64,000 bases of DNA from assembly GCF_007565055.1 (NCBI RefSeq), contig NC_044552.1, positions 38,286,069 to 38,350,068 of the forward strand, read 5' to 3'. The notes beneath the pieces were generated by a model, which saw only the letters and a program-made list of their open reading frames with translations, had not been told where the DNA came from and did no database searches. The position numbers were made by a program, and so were the translations under genes. Source of the stretch: Rhinopithecus roxellana (taxonomy: Eukaryota; Chordata; Mammalia; Primates; Cercopithecidae). Shown here piece after piece: positions 61,482 to 64,000 of this stretch. The stretch's first letter is position 1. Every line of letters starts with the position of its first letter.

Positions 61482-61961
61482 TTTATTTTATTTTTTTAAA
61501 GAATTGTTGACCTTCATGACTAAAGAGTACCCTGCAAGTTGACCAGAGGTCAATCAGAACCTTTAGATGTAGGAGCAAGGAGCCAAGAAACCAACACTAG
61601 TCACTCAGAACAGGGCAGGTCATTGCTAGCATAGCCTGTTTTCTCTAAAGAGGAATCTCAGCAGTACCAAGGAGTTTTATTTTTATAGCAAAGAGAGCAC
61701 ATTTACAAAACTTAAATACAATTCTGTTCATACTTGGATTACTGTGAGTTTGAGTTAGGGAGGGCAGGGCTTGATTCTCTAGACAGTGGCTTCCATGATT
61801 TTCCATGTCTGTGAAAATGTTGAAAATATACTAGATGTGTATGTTTTCAACAGGACATGTGGCTTCTTAATTTAGTCTTCATATTTTGAATTCCAGAATC
61901 TGTGTAGGCATTTTGCCAATGGCATGTAATTGTGGTTCACAGGCCACCAGGCTGTCTTGTG
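61482..61961. other. CDC5L intron 14, between Alus
   Basis: Unique sequence, nothing assigned. Confidence 0.4.
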
Positions 61962-62258
61962 TTTTTTTTTTTTTTTTTGGAGACCGAGTCTCAGTCTGTT
62001 GCCAGGCTGCAGTGCAGTGGTGCAATCTCGGCTCACTCCAACCCCTACTTTCCAGGTTCAAGCGATTCTCCTGCCACAGCCTCCCTAGTAGCTGGGACTA
62101 CAGGCACGCGCCACCACGCCCAGTTAGTTTTTGTATTTTTAGTAGAGACGGGGTTTCACTGTGTTGGCCAGGATGGTCTTGATCTCTTGACCTCGTGATT
62201 CACCCGCCTCAACCTCCCAAAGTGCTGGGATTACAGGCGTGAGCCACCGTGCCCGGCC
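61962..62258 (-). mobile_element. AluY/S
   Basis: T18 then GGAGACCGAGTCTCAGTCTG to CGTGCCCGGCC. Confidence 0.93.
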
Positions 62259-64000
62259 ATGCCTTGTACATTCTTAATGGTAATCTTTAGGGGCATTTCT
62301 AAGGCCAAGGTGGGATGGGAGAGAAGGGGTACTTCAGGCAGTCATATATAGAAAATGGGCTTGGTTTCCTTTTCTATGTGATTATCAGTTTCTCTTTATA
62401 AAAAGCACATTTAAAAATATTTTTATTTAGGGTTAAAACCAGAAGTAGTAAAATCACTTGGGGTGTTTGGGGCTGTATGGGGCTGGGGAAATGAGCAGGA
62501 AAAAGCAGTATCTTTTAATTGGAGTTACTCTGAGTTTTAGTTTAACCTTTAAGATCACATATATATAGGCAGCTGATGGTTAATGCCTGTGAACCTCTTT
62601 TTTTCTCAGTTAGTGAGAAATGACTGGTTCTGAAGTAATTCTCATCTTGGTTAAAATCTTAGCAGTTCAGTGCTGCTAATTATTCATATTACCAACTTCC
62701 AGCAGGGTGTGCTGTTGCTCTGTGTTACGGTTCAGTGTTAAAGCCAGGGAAGATAGAACATCAGTGGTTAAATTGTAAGTTATAGTTTTTGGTTGTGTAG
62801 ACTTCGTTTCTTATAAATGGTAGTTAGCAGTGTAATTGTGATCTAAGGTCAGCATCATCACTGATTGAAAAGCTATTTGGAAAGCTTCTTTGTATCATTT
62901 ATATATAAATACTTAGGTTTCTTATTTAGTATGAAAATCTTCTCATCTGAGGGGGGTAAAGTCTTTGCCACAAATGGCAAGGACATTTTGTGCTTTTTAA
63001 AATGGTAGAAAATTTTTTTCTCCCTAAATCTCATTTACTTTGTTGAGGCACTAACTTTCATGACAGCAAATAAATGTGTCACAGAGTGAGTGGTGCCATA
63101 AAGTACAGTAATTTTTATTTCTGTGTTGAATTGGTCTTATGAATTTTAAAGGGAAAAATACAGAAAGAACTACTCCTGTTCTTTTGGAGATTTATTTGGG
63201 TCGTTTATGAGCAACCATTAAAAACATGTGGTTCTCTTTGTTCAGTTCAGTACCAGGAACTGAAATCTTCCGTTGAACTATTTTTGTTGAAGGATTGGTG
63301 ATTTTGGAGAATATTCATAAAGCAGTCTGAAGTCATTTTTCTTTTCTTGACTTTTGGATAACTTACTTTATTGTTTACCCAGCTAGTTACTTTTAAAGAA
63401 TACTTAATCAGGTCCTTTAATTTAGTAAACTATGCTTATTTCAAATGAAAGTTCATGAAATCTTTTAAAAAAAGAAAAGCAGCTCAAAGACCCGAATAAA
63501 CAAACCCCCATTTTATTTGTATCCATCCCTAATTCAGAACTAGGTTTCTTTTAGCTTGTTTTAGTTTTTGAAGATACAGTTCTACTGGTTTGAAAGACAT
63601 AAATATTTTATTTCAGTTGTGGTAATTCTTTCATTTCAGTTGATTGCTAAATTATAAACATTATTCAAAGTTTGTTGTGGGGAAGGAACTCCAGTTATAT
63701 TATATAAACTAAATGCTATACTTAAATTATCCTTTCCACTCTTAGGTTCAGGAGATAAGCCCTCCTCTGTAAGCACTGTATGCCATGGCTGCCAGTGTGT
63801 TCGATTTTTGCTGTCATGAACTTTGGAACCGTGAATCTAAATTATGGCCCTATCACAGCCTATCAAGCAAGATGAAATCCAGCTTTGTCGTGGCTGGTGT
63901 CTCCTGAATGGATTAAAAAAAAAAAAATGCTCTGAGGTTTACATTGGAGGTAGTCTTTGAGCCATTCATTACTCAGGATTAATATTTGAAACTTTAGCAC
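62259..64000. other. CDC5L intron 14, right edge
   Basis: No Alu for 1.7 kb and no match to the expected next exon (which should begin INRGHM). An A13 run at 63914-63926 follows a non-repeat block of about 200 bp whose origin I do not recognise. Confidence 0.45.

Overview
This is a window of primate nuclear DNA, about 64 kb, from the region that is chromosome 6p21.1 in human. It holds the 3' end of SPATS1 (plus strand, up to about 9.2 kb), an intergenic stretch of about 10.5 kb, and then the CpG-island promoter and first 14 coding exons of CDC5L (plus strand, 20133 to 60676). CDC5L runs off the right edge. Both genes were recognised from translated exons joined at GT/AG splice sites with matching phase. 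Several Alu copies (5917-6218, 11195-11500, 53547-53849, 60829-61128, 61188-61481) carry the young AluY variant with ACTAGCCGGGCGAGGTGG, CTCAAGCCTGTAATCC and, where preserved, GATCCGGCCACTGC. That variant is typical of Old World monkeys (macaque, baboon, green monkey), so the source is most likely a cercopithecid and not a human.

Layout. 1-9170: the last four recognisable SPATS1 exons, with the stop codon at 9168-9170 and introns full of Alus and an old antisense L1-type LINE. 9171-19734: intergenic; two MaLR LTRs (9690-10058, 16931-17388), a MER2-like DNA transposon (14903-15323), an L1 3' end, MIRs, Alus and a small minisatellite. 19735-20500: CpG island and CDC5L promoter, with two perfect TCTCGCGAGA elements 146 bp apart and an NRF1-like site. 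20133-64000: CDC5L. Its 14 exons sum to 2091 nt (697 codons) without a frame error. The human protein is 802 residues, so about 105 C-terminal codons, which should be the last two exons, lie beyond the window.

CDC5L is the Myb-domain core subunit of the PRP19 (NTC) spliceosome complex. The exons give, in order, two Myb repeats, basic nuclear-localisation stretches, a TP-rich phosphorylation region and the start of the C-terminal region that binds PRP19-complex partners. Introns are dominated by Alus in both orientations and by old LINEs. The least ordinary items are a GC-rich solo LTR in intron 5 with clean ends, a 5-bp target duplication, a perfect CRE and a 13-bp hairpin; an Alu monomer 28 nt upstream of exon 8; a CpG cluster with TCACGTGA in intron 13; a three-layer nested insertion in intron 9; and a close inverted pair of young Alus in intron 14. 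No RNA gene, CRISPR array or new protein-coding gene could be supported. The many other open frames are mostly Alu or LINE translations.
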